Shown here piece by piece: positions 55,851 through 64,000 of a stretch of DNA of 64,000 nt. Both the position numbers and the translations under genes were made by a program. Every line of letters starts with the position of its first letter. Within the stretch, counting starts at the first letter, position 1. The notes beneath the pieces are model-generated. The model made no database searches and was not told where the DNA came from. It saw only the letters and a list, made by a program, of their open reading frames with translations. This stretch comes from Rothia endophytica (GTDB lineage: Bacteria > Actinomycetota > Actinomycetes > Actinomycetales > Micrococcaceae): positions 62,001 to 126,000 of the forward strand of contig NZ_CAKMSJ010000006.1 of assembly GCF_928381505.1 (NCBI RefSeq). The letters are read 5' to 3'.

Positions 55851-56393
55851 TTACTGGGGATCGTCGTCCCAGGGAACAGGGGTAGTAAATCCTGTTTCCC
55901 AGTCGCGGCGCAAGATTGCGTAGACAACCGATGTAACAGCTCCGCCGCCTGCCACAGGCCAGGCTTCACGGTAATGGGCTTCTTTAACCCAACCAGCTCG
56001 AACAAAAGTTTTCCGCATCGGGACGTTATCTTCGCGGGTTTGCCCTTCAAAGCGAGCAAATCGGGGGTTATTCTCAAAGACCCATTCGGTGAGCGCTAGC
56101 AGTACGTCTTTGCCGAAGCCCTTACCGCGATGCTCCTCGGCTAGCCGCAGGTCAAAAAGCGGTGTTGGGTCTTCTAAGTCTTCAAGACGCACAAAACCAA
56201 CCCGCCCCAGCGTCCGGTGCAGAATCCAGTAGGAGTCATTCTCTTCATCCCGGTAAGCCCCTGCCTCGATAGCTTGTCTAATGTCTTCCGCCGTTGGATG
56301 AGGGTTCACGTGATAGGGCCAAGGCTGGGCTGTCATGAAGTCGATGAGCTCTTGCGCTTCAGCTACGGGGTCAATACGTTCAAAAGTAAACAT
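55851..56393 (-). CDS. GNAT family acetyltransferase
   Basis: 180 residues. FDLRLAEEHRGKGFGKDVLLALTEWVF contains the acetyl-CoA loop HRGKGFGK (about 88-95), followed by FEGQTREDNVPMRKTFVRAGW. AAGGAA precedes ATG 56393. Substrate unknown. Divergent from the truncated methyltransferase. Confidence 0.9.
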   Translation of the reverse strand: MFTFERIDPVAEAQELIDFMTAQPWPYHVNPHPTAEDIRQAIEAGAYRDEENDSYWILHRTLGRVGFVRLEDLEDPTPLFDLRLAEEHRGKGFGKDVLLALTEWVFENNPRFARFEGQTREDNVPMRKTFVRAGWVKEAHYREAWPVAGGGAVTSVVYAILRRDWETGFTTPVPWDDDPQ

Positions 56394-56479
56394 CTGCTTC
56401 CTTACAGTAGTTCTTAGTGAAGCCTATCGTGAGGAAAGAGACTTCGGTAGCATCAAAGAAAATTCTAAAAACTTAGCGT

Positions 56480-56839
56480 GTGGAAACTTCTTGTATCCTC
56501 AAGCCCGGTGGGCGCTTTCTCACCCAGCAAGTGCACGGCCTTGAGGTCCCAGAATTTCAGGACTGGTTTGGCAGCGAGCCCCAGTACCCTCACGTCACCG
56601 CAGAAAACTATTGCTCAGATCTAGAGGTAGCAGGTCTGGAGATTACGACGGTTGAGGACTGGTCGGGCCGTATGACCTTCAAGGACGCCGAAGCGCTAGT
56701 AACCTATCTGGAGTTGGTGCCCTGGGACGTCCCCGAGGATTTCACCGTAGATACGCATGCAGATGCGCTGCTACATTTGGACTCAGCGCCCATCACCGTC
56801 ACCCAGCGCCGCTTCAGAGCCTACGCAGCTAAAGCTTAG
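56480..56839 (+). pseudogene. C-terminal fragment of a SAM-dependent methyltransferase
   Basis: 119 codons beginning with ILKPGGRFLTQQV, the post-motif strand of class I methyltransferases, then a substrate-binding C-terminus (TVEDWSGRMTFKDAEALVTYLE). The SAM-binding Rossmann half (the GxGxG strand) is missing; upstream bases do not encode it in any frame I examined. A remnant next to the island boundary. Confidence 0.65.
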
Positions 56840-56879
56840 GCGCTTGAACCATAAGAAACTCAGCCTTAAACAAAAAACA

Positions 56880-56900
56880 CCCTCACACTTAGTGTGAGGG
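56880..56900 (-). terminator. Palindromic terminator at the island boundary
   Basis: CCCTCACACT / AGTGTGAGGG, 10-base perfect arms. On the minus strand it is followed by GTGTTTTTTG, so it stops transcription coming out of the GC-rich island; on the plus strand the tail is weak. Confidence 0.7.
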
Positions 56901-56910
56901 CATTTGCTCT

Positions 56911-57357
56911 GTGGGGCTCCTAAAGACTTACTGCAATCGAAACGGGACAACCCGTCAAATCGATGGTCTGGTCGAAGAGGCCAGGGGTCAGATCGGAGGC
57001 GTAGCCCCGCAACGCACCCCTCGGTCTCCGCGACCCGCACGGGCAGGCAAGCAGTTGCCTGCTGAGACGGAGCGCGCCATCGTCGCCGAGTACAAAGCAG
57101 GGCAGACGATGAAACAGATTGCTGCGCGTCACGGCATCCACCGCGTCACCGTCAGCGAAGTGCTCGACCGCACAGGCACAGCCAAGCGACCACGAGGCAT
57201 GAACGCCACCCAGGTGTCGCTCGCCGCCAAGCTGTATGAATCCGGAGAGTCACTGGCAACCGTCGGGGCCCAGCTCGGCTTCAACGCTACGACGGTCCGT
57301 ATCGCGCTCATGGGTGTCGGTGTTCGGATGCGCGACCCGCATGGCCGCCTCCGCTGA
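56911..57357 (+). CDS. Double-HTH protein, probably the C-terminal part of a recombinase-like protein
   Basis: 148 codons from GTG 56911. Two helix-turn-helix units are visible: ERAIVAEYKAGQTMKQIAARHGIHRVTVSEVL (residues about 55-85) and SLAAKLYESGESLATVGAQLGFNATTVRIAL (about 103-133), the arrangement seen at the C-terminus of actinobacterial serine-recombinase-like (Hin-type) proteins. No catalytic recombinase domain is present. The change to GC-rich sequence falls near codon 10, so the original 5' end was probably lost and the start is doubtful. Convergent with the STAND gene. Confidence 0.6.
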   Translation: MGLLKTYCNRNGTTRQIDGLVEEARGQIGGVAPQRTPRSPRPARAGKQLPAETERAIVAEYKAGQTMKQIAARHGIHRVTVSEVLDRTGTAKRPRGMNATQVSLAAKLYESGESLATVGAQLGFNATTVRIALMGVGVRMRDPHGRLR

Positions 57358-57446
57358 GGCGCTTCGCTACTCAGCCGCCTCGGCGATGATCCGCGCCGCT
57401 TCAAATGTCACCTACTCGCCCAGCAGACCCCGAGCCTGACCTGGGA

Positions 57447-60400
57447 TCACTGTCGTTCGGCAGCCGAAATCGCATCATCGACACCGTAGACACCGATCTC
57501 AAGCATGCTGTCCAGAACGTCTAGCAATGCACCACGATGCTCCTTGTCGCGGGACTGTGCAAGGCCACGGACTACGAGCTGACTGATGTAACGCGCATCT
57601 CCAGCCGCGCCAGTCCGGAGATCGCTTGCTTCAGCTCCAAAAAAAGATAGGAAGCGTCGGGCGACCCGCAAAACAAGCTCGTCGACTTTGTCTGGTGTGT
57701 GCTGCAACGTAATCAGCAGCTGCGGTGTCGTGTGTTCATACGCAGGCGAGTCGATAAGTGCCTCGAGCAGATCGGAGAACTGACGAAGCGGCTGGTCATG
57801 TAGGTGCGCTGCTAGTTCCGCTACGGCTTCTCGTACTTCGAGCTCTTCGTCAAGCATCAGGCGCTTCAGGGTGGAGCTTGCGAGCTGGACGTTCGACGTT
57901 CGGTCGATGCGATTCGCGCAGACCTTGGCAGCGCCCTTCCGTGTGCCTGTGTCGCCTGCTAGTGCGCACGTCATCAGTTCATTGCGGCCCCATTCAAGGG
58001 CGGCGAACGCAGCGAGTCTTCCGCCCTCCTCGCGAGCTTCCGCGTCTGACGAACTGAGCATTCGCTCAATGACTGGCACGATGATCGCGGAGTCGACGTC
58101 GCCTATGTAGAGCATCAGTTGCTGGACAAGGTTAGTCGCCAGGATCCGATCATCGGTGTCGATCAGTCGATGGAAGGCCGCCACGGCTTCCGGTCGTGCG
58201 TGCCGAAGGGAGGCCGCCACGGTGTACGCAACCGACGTTCGGACGAAGATGACGGGATCGCTTGCCAATGAACCAAGATGAGGTCTAACGAGCGCAGTCC
58301 GATCACCATCTGCGTCGTAGACGAGCAGGTCGCCCAGAGCTTTAGCCAAGCTCCCCCTCGCAGTATTGATGGAGTTCTGTCGCATATCCGCAGCACCTCT
58401 GCCATCGTCTCCGTCGCGCGTGAAGATTGGAGTGTCATCTTTAGGATCGGAAGAGTGCAGGGCGCGATCGAGGATCAACTCGACCAGGTCGAGCGGAACC
58501 TCACGGTAATACCGACGAAGTGCACCGCCGAGCCACCGGTCGACGTCCTCATGACCAAGCGCAGCGATGTGCCGAACCGCGTCGTACACGAGCGGTGCCG
58601 CCTCTACTGAATGTTCCGCGTCCGCAAGGCCCATCAGCACGGCGTCAGCGTAGGCCGCGTTGAGCTCCGAGGTCAGCCGCAGCGCAAACCGCGCGAATCG
58701 AACTGGATTTGTGGCAACCTGAGCGCGAAGGACATGCGACAATTCGCGCGCGCCTCCTGTGAAACTACCCCAGTCAGTTTCGTCGGAGGCATATCGACTC
58801 ATGGCTCGTAGCCATTGATCGTCACTCATCTTGCTTGCCGCATCCGAGGCGATCGGAGAACCTATTATCCCGCCGACAATTCCACGTGGTTTGGACGGCA
58901 CCGTTTCGTTGAACTTCCGCCGATATTCCGCGAGCTTTCGAACGCCTGTAGGGCTCAGCCGCGCTTCTTCCATCGCCGAGAGGAACGTGAATGCTGAGCG
59001 GCCCAAGCTACGTTGCGTCTCGTAAGGATTACGCAAGTCCCGAACCAGGATCTCCAACTCTTCATGGGCCTTGTCACTTACAAGCGGCGCGACTGCGTGA
59101 AGAAGCTCACGCGCAACCCAGCGCGGGTCCGACATGTAGCCGCAATCAAGGCGCGCACCTCCGACCAGTAGAAGACTCGCCGCCCAGTCCGCAAAATTGG
59201 CGCTTCCCGAAGTGAGCGCACGGTAAAGCAAGAATTGCGCTCCATCGTGCGGGTCTCCCGCAAGCGCGTCGAGCAACGGGCGTATTTCGTCTGGCTTGGT
59301 GACCGCTACGACTTCGAGCGCACTGAGTGATCCAGCGAACAGCGCATCGTCCAAGTCGCGATCGTGCAGGTTGTCCGGTTCTATGCGGGGGCAGAAGTGT
59401 CGGTCAGGAATCGGGTTATCCGGGCGCGGTTCGTAAGCCGTCGCGGCCATGACCCGCAGGAGATAGGGCACGACAGTCTGGGCAAACGCGAGGGGTTCGG
59501 CAGTGGCAGCTTCGCGGACCAGTTCAGATGCACTGTAGTCGTGGAGCTTAAGGAGGCCAACGCTGCCATCATCGGTGAGCTGAAGACCCTCGGGATGATC
59601 GGTAATGCGCGCCTGAATCAGCTCGATCGCCCAGAGAGGCTCGTGTTTCGCGAGGTCATGAACGGTCAGCCACAGTTCACTCCCAGCATCATCGAATCCC
59701 CCAGCTCGGACTGCTTCGAGCAACTCATCGAACAGCTCGCGGCTGCGGTGTGCGTCAGCCCGCCCAACTGTCCATCGCACCCAATCGAGGTACTGCGGCG
59801 TTGACCGACGCGCGTGCAAGAGTCGGGCAACCCTGGCTGGCTCATCCTTGGTGCCGCTGAGCATCAGATTGAGAGCGCGCGCTTGTAGCGCCGGGTCACC
59901 ACCATCAAGCCACGCGTCGACATGGCCGTCCTCGTGGAATTGTCTAAACCACGGCGCCCGGCGTGTGTTCAGCCATAGCTGCTCGGCGATACTCGGCGCA
60001 ATTTTGACTAGCTGGAGGATGACCTCAGTGTCCTCCTTGGTGGGAGCGCTGAGGTTGGAGAGCACGGCAAGTACTGTCTGCTTGATATGAAAACGCACTC
60101 GAGCGCTCGCGAGAACTGCCGTCACCTCACGTCGAAAGCGATCGGGGTCACGTTCTGACAGGTGCTGCAAGATCTGCCGAACCTGCGCACGACGAAACAG
60201 TTCCTGCTCATCGTGAAGCAAGAAGTCCACCAACGACCCCGATCGTGATCCCCACTGACGGGCGAAGGCATAGTCGAAGAAGGTCTCGTGGAAGAACGCG
60301 ATTCGGTCGCCGTCGCGTGCCAGTACATGCTCTGAGATGAGCACGTTGGCATCCTCGATCAGGTCATCCTCGTCCAGAAGTTCTGCTGGGATGGATAACG

Positions 60401-61907
60401 TCTGCCGACTACTCGCTTCTTTTGCGACACGAGCGACTACTTCGTTGAATCGCACTTGGCTCCGTCGCGCACGCGACGCCTGTCGCTTTCGATCCCAGTA
60501 CGCTTCGAAAAGGGAGCCCCTTGATTGAAACGCCAAGGCTCCAGCTTGGCCAGCGATCGTCTTGAGAAGGACGAGGTGCATCGGCGTCTGCAAGATTGAT
60601 CTTTGAGAAGTCGACAGCTGCGTCGAATCGAGCCCCATCTTCATCACCGCAGCTTCGACCGTAACGTCGGGTAGGAGGCCGATAGAGATCGTTGCCGTGT
60701 CGCTTTTGCCCGCCAACGATCGAATCCGATGATCGTTCTCGATGTCGAATGCGCGACAGGCAAGAACCACTTTGACGCCAGTTAGGGAAAGCGCCTCGCC
60801 GATGAGATCGACAATGACATCGAACCTCTCCGGCATACGTCCTGAAGCGAGGCTGACGGCGTCGAGCTGGTCGATGACTAGGTATGCATCTCGACCTTCA
60901 GCCGCCAACGCCAGCGCTGCTGCAGGCGAAGTCTCCAGCCCTAGCTGCCTACCGAGCTCCGTTGTCGAGGCGAATGCGTCAAGTCGGTCGAGCCGGATGG
61001 CGAGCACCTCCGCACCGGTCGCCTCGAGCAGTTCAACAGCCTGTTGCAACACGGAGCTCTTACCGCCTCCGGCAGATCCAGCCACGAAGCTCGTTCGGTG
61101 GGAGTCAAGTGTCTCTACTAGCTGCGACGCCTCGACGCGCTCAATGCGAGGCTCGAGCAGCTCCCGCTTGACGGAATCGCGCCAACTCTTTGAGGCTTGG
61201 CGCACTTGTTCACGAGCGTTGCTGCGAGTGGAGGCTTCAATAGGAACGATTCCGCGCAGAGCGAGTGATGCCAGCAGGTCGGTTCGAGTCAGCGTCGTTC
61301 CGAGGTTATCGAGAAGAATATCTCCGATGGCGAGCGCAATCATATGTCCGTCCGCGCCGCTGAGCTGGTTTGCCGCAAGCATTGCGTTCGTCTGGATCAT
61401 GTCGCGCTCGTCTTGAACGGAGAACCACATGCCTCGCAAGGTTTCCCACGCGCTTTGCGAGCCGCCGAGGATTCCTTCGGCAGTCAGCTGGTCGAAGAAG
61501 GGACGAAGTTCAGCGGTGAGCTGCGAGTGCGTGAATTGTGCTAAGTCTGATGAACGACGCGCGCGCTCCGCGAGCTCTTGAAGAGGACGGCAAGGTACGA
61601 GAGAGACGAAATGGTACTCGCGACCTGCAGCAACATGTCCTGCAGCCGCATCGAATACTTTAAGATCGGCGAGAGCCTTCACGGTCCAACTATTACTGTT
61701 TCCATTTTGCCGCTTTAGCTGGTGGACTTCAGTTGTCGCACTGCTCCGATAGGTGAACTCCGAACCCCTGCCGATATCGGCGTCTAGCTCTTCAAGTGTG
61801 AACGAGTTCTCATTGTCGATGATGCAGAAAAGCGCATGCCGTATCGCCCAGGCTGCTTCATACCTGTTACCGAGCTTGTCGGCTTCGCCGCCCGGCCTTG
61901 GACTCAT
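57447..61907 (-). CDS. STAND NTPase with N-terminal PD-(D/E)XK-like nuclease domain (Avs-like defence protein)
   Basis: 1486 residues. Domain 1 (about 8-190): GNRYEAAWAIRHALFCI, LEELDADIG and EVHQLKR, the Asp/Glu-x-Gln-x-Lys pattern of Cap4/DUF4297-type PD-(D/E)XK nucleases. Domain 2 (about 250-560): STAND/NACHT-like ATPase with Walker A GSAGGGKSS (277-285), Walker B LVIDQLDA (343-350), sensor CRAFD (384-388) and HETFFDYAFAR (540-550). Domain 3 (560-1486): long helical repeat region (HEAT/TPR-like), the sensor in such proteins. Start ATG 61907 has GGGAG five bases upstream. It follows the type III res gene by 37 bases on the same strand. Avs proteins sense phage proteins and then degrade DNA; that function is inferred here. 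Confidence 0.85.
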   Translation of the reverse strand: MSPRPGGEADKLGNRYEAAWAIRHALFCIIDNENSFTLEELDADIGRGSEFTYRSSATTEVHQLKRQNGNSNSWTVKALADLKVFDAAAGHVAAGREYHFVSLVPCRPLQELAERARRSSDLAQFTHSQLTAELRPFFDQLTAEGILGGSQSAWETLRGMWFSVQDERDMIQTNAMLAANQLSGADGHMIALAIGDILLDNLGTTLTRTDLLASLALRGIVPIEASTRSNAREQVRQASKSWRDSVKRELLEPRIERVEASQLVETLDSHRTSFVAGSAGGGKSSVLQQAVELLEATGAEVLAIRLDRLDAFASTTELGRQLGLETSPAAALALAAEGRDAYLVIDQLDAVSLASGRMPERFDVIVDLIGEALSLTGVKVVLACRAFDIENDHRIRSLAGKSDTATISIGLLPDVTVEAAVMKMGLDSTQLSTSQRSILQTPMHLVLLKTIAGQAGALAFQSRGSLFEAYWDRKRQASRARRSQVRFNEVVARVAKEASSRQTLSIPAELLDEDDLIEDANVLISEHVLARDGDRIAFFHETFFDYAFARQWGSRSGSLVDFLLHDEQELFRRAQVRQILQHLSERDPDRFRREVTAVLASARVRFHIKQTVLAVLSNLSAPTKEDTEVILQLVKIAPSIAEQLWLNTRRAPWFRQFHEDGHVDAWLDGGDPALQARALNLMLSGTKDEPARVARLLHARRSTPQYLDWVRWTVGRADAHRSRELFDELLEAVRAGGFDDAGSELWLTVHDLAKHEPLWAIELIQARITDHPEGLQLTDDGSVGLLKLHDYSASELVREAATAEPLAFAQTVVPYLLRVMAATAYEPRPDNPIPDRHFCPRIEPDNLHDRDLDDALFAGSLSALEVVAVTKPDEIRPLLDALAGDPHDGAQFLLYRALTSGSANFADWAASLLLVGGARLDCGYMSDPRWVARELLHAVAPLVSDKAHEELEILVRDLRNPYETQRSLGRSAFTFLSAMEEARLSPTGVRKLAEYRRKFNETVPSKPRGIVGGIIGSPIASDAASKMSDDQWLRAMSRYASDETDWGSFTGGARELSHVLRAQVATNPVRFARFALRLTSELNAAYADAVLMGLADAEHSVEAAPLVYDAVRHIAALGHEDVDRWLGGALRRYYREVPLDLVELILDRALHSSDPKDDTPIFTRDGDDGRGAADMRQNSINTARGSLAKALGDLLVYDADGDRTALVRPHLGSLASDPVIFVRTSVAYTVAASLRHARPEAVAAFHRLIDTDDRILATNLVQQLMLYIGDVDSAIIVPVIERMLSSSDAEAREEGGRLAAFAALEWGRNELMTCALAGDTGTRKGAAKVCANRIDRTSNVQLASSTLKRLMLDEELEVREAVAELAAHLHDQPLRQFSDLLEALIDSPAYEHTTPQLLITLQHTPDKVDELVLRVARRFLSFFGAEASDLRTGAAGDARYISQLVVRGLAQSRDKEHRGALLDVLDSMLEIGVYGVDDAISAAERQ

Positions 61908-61944
61908 GCCAGCTCCCAAACGGGGACGGCCCGAACATGGCCTG

Positions 61945-64000
61945 TCACACCCGCCACTTTCCCGGAACCGACACCGCGTAGTCCGGCACGCCGATCGCCT
62001 CGAAGTGCTGCTGCGCGGACTTGATCTTGGCGTTCTCCGTGGGGCGGCGCTTGATCTCGTCCTCGGTGCTCTTCGTCTCGCGGATCATGTAGACGCGCTC
62101 CTCACCGTCCTCGTGCTTCACGATCGCCCAGTCAGGGTTGTACGGCCCGACCGGGGTGTCGATCTTGAACCTATCCGGCAGCTTCATGAAGAACTTGATG
62201 TCCTCACGGCCGTCGAGCAGTTCCGCGAACTGGCGCTCGGGGTCAGAGTCGTAAACGACGTAGTCGAAGGTCGACTTGTCCGCGTTCTCCAGCTTGTACA
62301 TCTGGTCGAGGAAGCGTTCCTTCTCCTCCTCGCCGTCCTTGCGCAGCTCACGCAGCTCGTACACGGAGCCTGCGATCTTCTCGTACTGCACGCCATCGAC
62401 AACGAGCTTCGCCAGCTCGGCCTGCATGAGGCGCTTCGCCATGGCGATGAAGTCGTTCGGGTTCGCGATGAACTCGCCCAGCCGGCCGCTGCCGACAAGG
62501 ACGTCGACGATGGTCTTGCGGGTGAGGGAAGTGGCCTCCTGCAGCTCTCCGATGATGTCGGGCAGGTCGTAGCTGCCTCGGAGCTCCTGCTGACGTGACC
62601 CGAGTTCCTGGCCCTTCGCGCCACCGCGAAGCACCTTCACGCCCGCGCGGGTGACCTGGATGCGCAGCGGGTCGATGTCCGGTGCTTCCTTGATCGCTCT
62701 GACCGATTTCTCGATGATCTTGTCGCGCTCCACCTCGACGCGGTACGTCGTGCGTCGGCTGATCGTCTCCCAGAACTTCTCAAACTCGGGGTTCGCGAAC
62801 AGCTCCTTGTTGAGCTTGCGCGAGTGCCGCTTGCTCTTCGGCTTCACGTACTTGCCGATGTTGGCGCGGCCGACCAGCTCGATGACGAACGGCTCAGCCC
62901 ATATGAAGTCGACGGGCATGTTGAGGCTGAAGTCGAGCGTCTTCGGCTGGAACTTCGGCTGCACGGCGCCATCCTTGTCAATGAACTTCTGCGCGAGCAG
63001 GTGCTCCCAGATCGACACGGAGCCCTCGTAGCCGAGGTTCTCGTCGGTGAGTGAACCGTCAGGGTTCTGCAGCGGGATCTTCGAGAACTCTGCCTTGCGC
63101 ACGCGCCCGATCTCGACGCCCGCGTCCTTGTACTCCTTTTGGAGCGCATCAGCGAACTGCTTGTACGACTCGTTCGCCACCACAGTCAGCGTCGCAATGC
63201 CACGATCGGCCACGCGCTCATAGCCACCCGCGCTCTTGGCGACAGGCAGGCGCAGACCACGGCCGAGCGTCTGGCGTCGCTCCGTCTCGGCGCCCATCTC
63301 ACGTAGCGTGCAGATCTGGAAGACGTTCGGGTTGTCCCAGCCCTCGCGCAGGGCAGAGTGGCTGAACACGAACCTAGTCGGCTCGTTCTCGTCGAGCAGG
63401 CGCTCCTTCTGCTGCATGATCAGCTCGTATGCGTCGTCATCGGCCTTCGTGGTGCCGGACGTGTCCTGGAACTTGTCCGCCGCGCCCTTCTTGCCCTTGA
63501 GGACAGAGAAGTAGCCGCGACGCAGCTCAGCCGGGTCCTGCGGAAGCAGCTCCTGCCACTGCGGTGACTTGGCACGCTCTTCACGGAACAGCTCGTCGAA
63601 CCACTGCACGAACTGGCCGTTCGCATCGTTGTTGTTCGAGCCGTCACCGAGGAAGCTCTCCACCTTGTCGATGAAGAACAGGCTGAGCACCTTAATGCCC
63701 TTGGCGCGCAACTGCGTTTCCTTGCGCAGGTGCTCTTTGATCGTCTCTCGGATCATCTCCTTGTAAATCGCGCCCGACGATCCGCCGATGCTCTCGCCCT
63801 GATACAGATAGCCGTGCAGCGTTAGGTCGACGTATGCGGGTTCGATGCTCATCTCGTTGACGCGCCAGCCGTCGTAATTCGCGTTGTTCGTCAGGCGAGG
63901 ATTGGACAGCTCCTGGTTCTGCTTGACGTTCACCACGCGCCGTTCGAGCGAACCGTCGGCCTTGCGGCAGGAAAGCTCCAGCCGCGCAATCCAGCCCTTG
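61945..64000 (-). CDS. Type III restriction endonuclease subunit Res (5' part outside the window)
   Basis: The last 684 codons of a gene open through the window edge. The helicase C-lobe is present (FVFSHSALREGWDNPNVFQIC, motif VI QTLGRGLRLP), then a middle domain with DFIWAEPFVIELVGR, and a C-terminal PD-(D/E)XK nuclease with NPDWAIVKHEDG and YMIRETKS (Asp and Glu-x-Lys) in residues about 590-640 of the visible part. Cleaves DNA at type III sites together with Mod, which should lie upstream beyond the window. GC-rich like the STAND gene downstream. Confidence 0.92.
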   Translation of the reverse strand, partial: KGWIARLELSCRKADGSLERRVVNVKQNQELSNPRLTNNANYDGWRVNEMSIEPAYVDLTLHGYLYQGESIGGSSGAIYKEMIRETIKEHLRKETQLRAKGIKVLSLFFIDKVESFLGDGSNNNDANGQFVQWFDELFREERAKSPQWQELLPQDPAELRRGYFSVLKGKKGAADKFQDTSGTTKADDDAYELIMQQKERLLDENEPTRFVFSHSALREGWDNPNVFQICTLREMGAETERRQTLGRGLRLPVAKSAGGYERVADRGIATLTVVANESYKQFADALQKEYKDAGVEIGRVRKAEFSKIPLQNPDGSLTDENLGYEGSVSIWEHLLAQKFIDKDGAVQPKFQPKTLDFSLNMPVDFIWAEPFVIELVGRANIGKYVKPKSKRHSRKLNKELFANPEFEKFWETISRRTTYRVEVERDKIIEKSVRAIKEAPDIDPLRIQVTRAGVKVLRGGAKGQELGSRQQELRGSYDLPDIIGELQEATSLTRKTIVDVLVGSGRLGEFIANPNDFIAMAKRLMQAELAKLVVDGVQYEKIAGSVYELRELRKDGEEEKERFLDQMYKLENADKSTFDYVVYDSDPERQFAELLDGREDIKFFMKLPDRFKIDTPVGPYNPDWAIVKHEDGEERVYMIRETKSTEDEIKRRPTENAKIKSAQQHFEAIGVPDYAVSVPGKWRV

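Noticed and set aside
60742..61416. 224-codon plus-strand frame opposite the STAND gene
   Set aside because: Ser/Arg-rich sequence complementary to the conserved ATPase domain; typical antisense frame in GC-rich DNA.
61753..62598. 281-codon plus-strand frame opposite the STAND start and Res gene
   Set aside because: Leu/Val/Arg-rich mirror of two real genes, spanning both of them; not a gene.

Overview
The window is a chromosomal segment of a high-GC Gram-positive bacterium (Actinobacteria). The gene order yebC-ruvC-ruvA-ruvB-yajC-secD-secF-rel, the gatD/murT pair, a cysteine-free ribosomal protein S4, a DUF349 protein and an nrdH-nrdI-nrdE-(marR)-nrdF cluster fit the Micrococcaceae, and a Rothia-like organism is my best guess (inference, no database search). 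Most of the window has intermediate GC. Two blocks differ: an AT-rich gene at 27.8-29.0 kb and a GC-richer block from about 56.94 kb to the window end.

Layout. 0-21.8 kb is core: DUF948 (partial), rpsD, rarA, dtd, aspS, hisS, a DUF349 protein, an AbiEi-like protein, the stringent-response gene rel, the Sec accessory genes secF/secD/yajC, the Holliday-junction genes ruvB/A/C, yebC, the peptidoglycan amidation pair gatD/murT, and a DUF2797 protein. 21.8-26.8 kb carries a tightly packed minus-strand unit Xre-type antitoxin / RES toxin / HIT-family protein / rlmH, then an Old Yellow Enzyme, an FBP zinc-finger protein and a nitronate monooxygenase. 26.86-27.76 kb is a complete but dead IS5-like element sitting exactly at the stop codon of an AT-rich membrane protein gene. 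29.1-38.7 kb holds thrS, a GntR/DUF1648 pair with a clear operator, an orphan adenine methyltransferase, an FAH-family enzyme, acetyltransferases, a SRAP protein, a lipoate-ligase-like protein and a P-loop kinase.

38.67-41.96 kb is a 3.3-kb insertion bounded by 41-bp direct repeats that duplicate the 3' end of the kinase gene. It carries a DUF4041/T5orf172 (GIY-YIG-like) protein, a small membrane protein and a stand-alone HsdR-N-like nuclease, and no integrase. This is the best candidate for a small undescribed defence cassette.

42-56.9 kb returns to core and accessory metabolism: class Ib ribonucleotide reductase with tandem NrdR boxes, an App1-type phosphatase, a lipoprotein, butanediol-type dehydrogenase, MFS and LysE transporters, a DsbA-like protein, an APH-type phosphotransferase, two GNATs and a truncated methyltransferase. 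At about 56.94 kb composition changes abruptly and a defence island begins: a truncated recombinase-like HTH protein, a 1486-residue STAND NTPase with an N-terminal PD-(D/E)XK-like nuclease (Avs-like), and the C-terminal two-thirds of a type III restriction Res subunit that runs off the end of the window.
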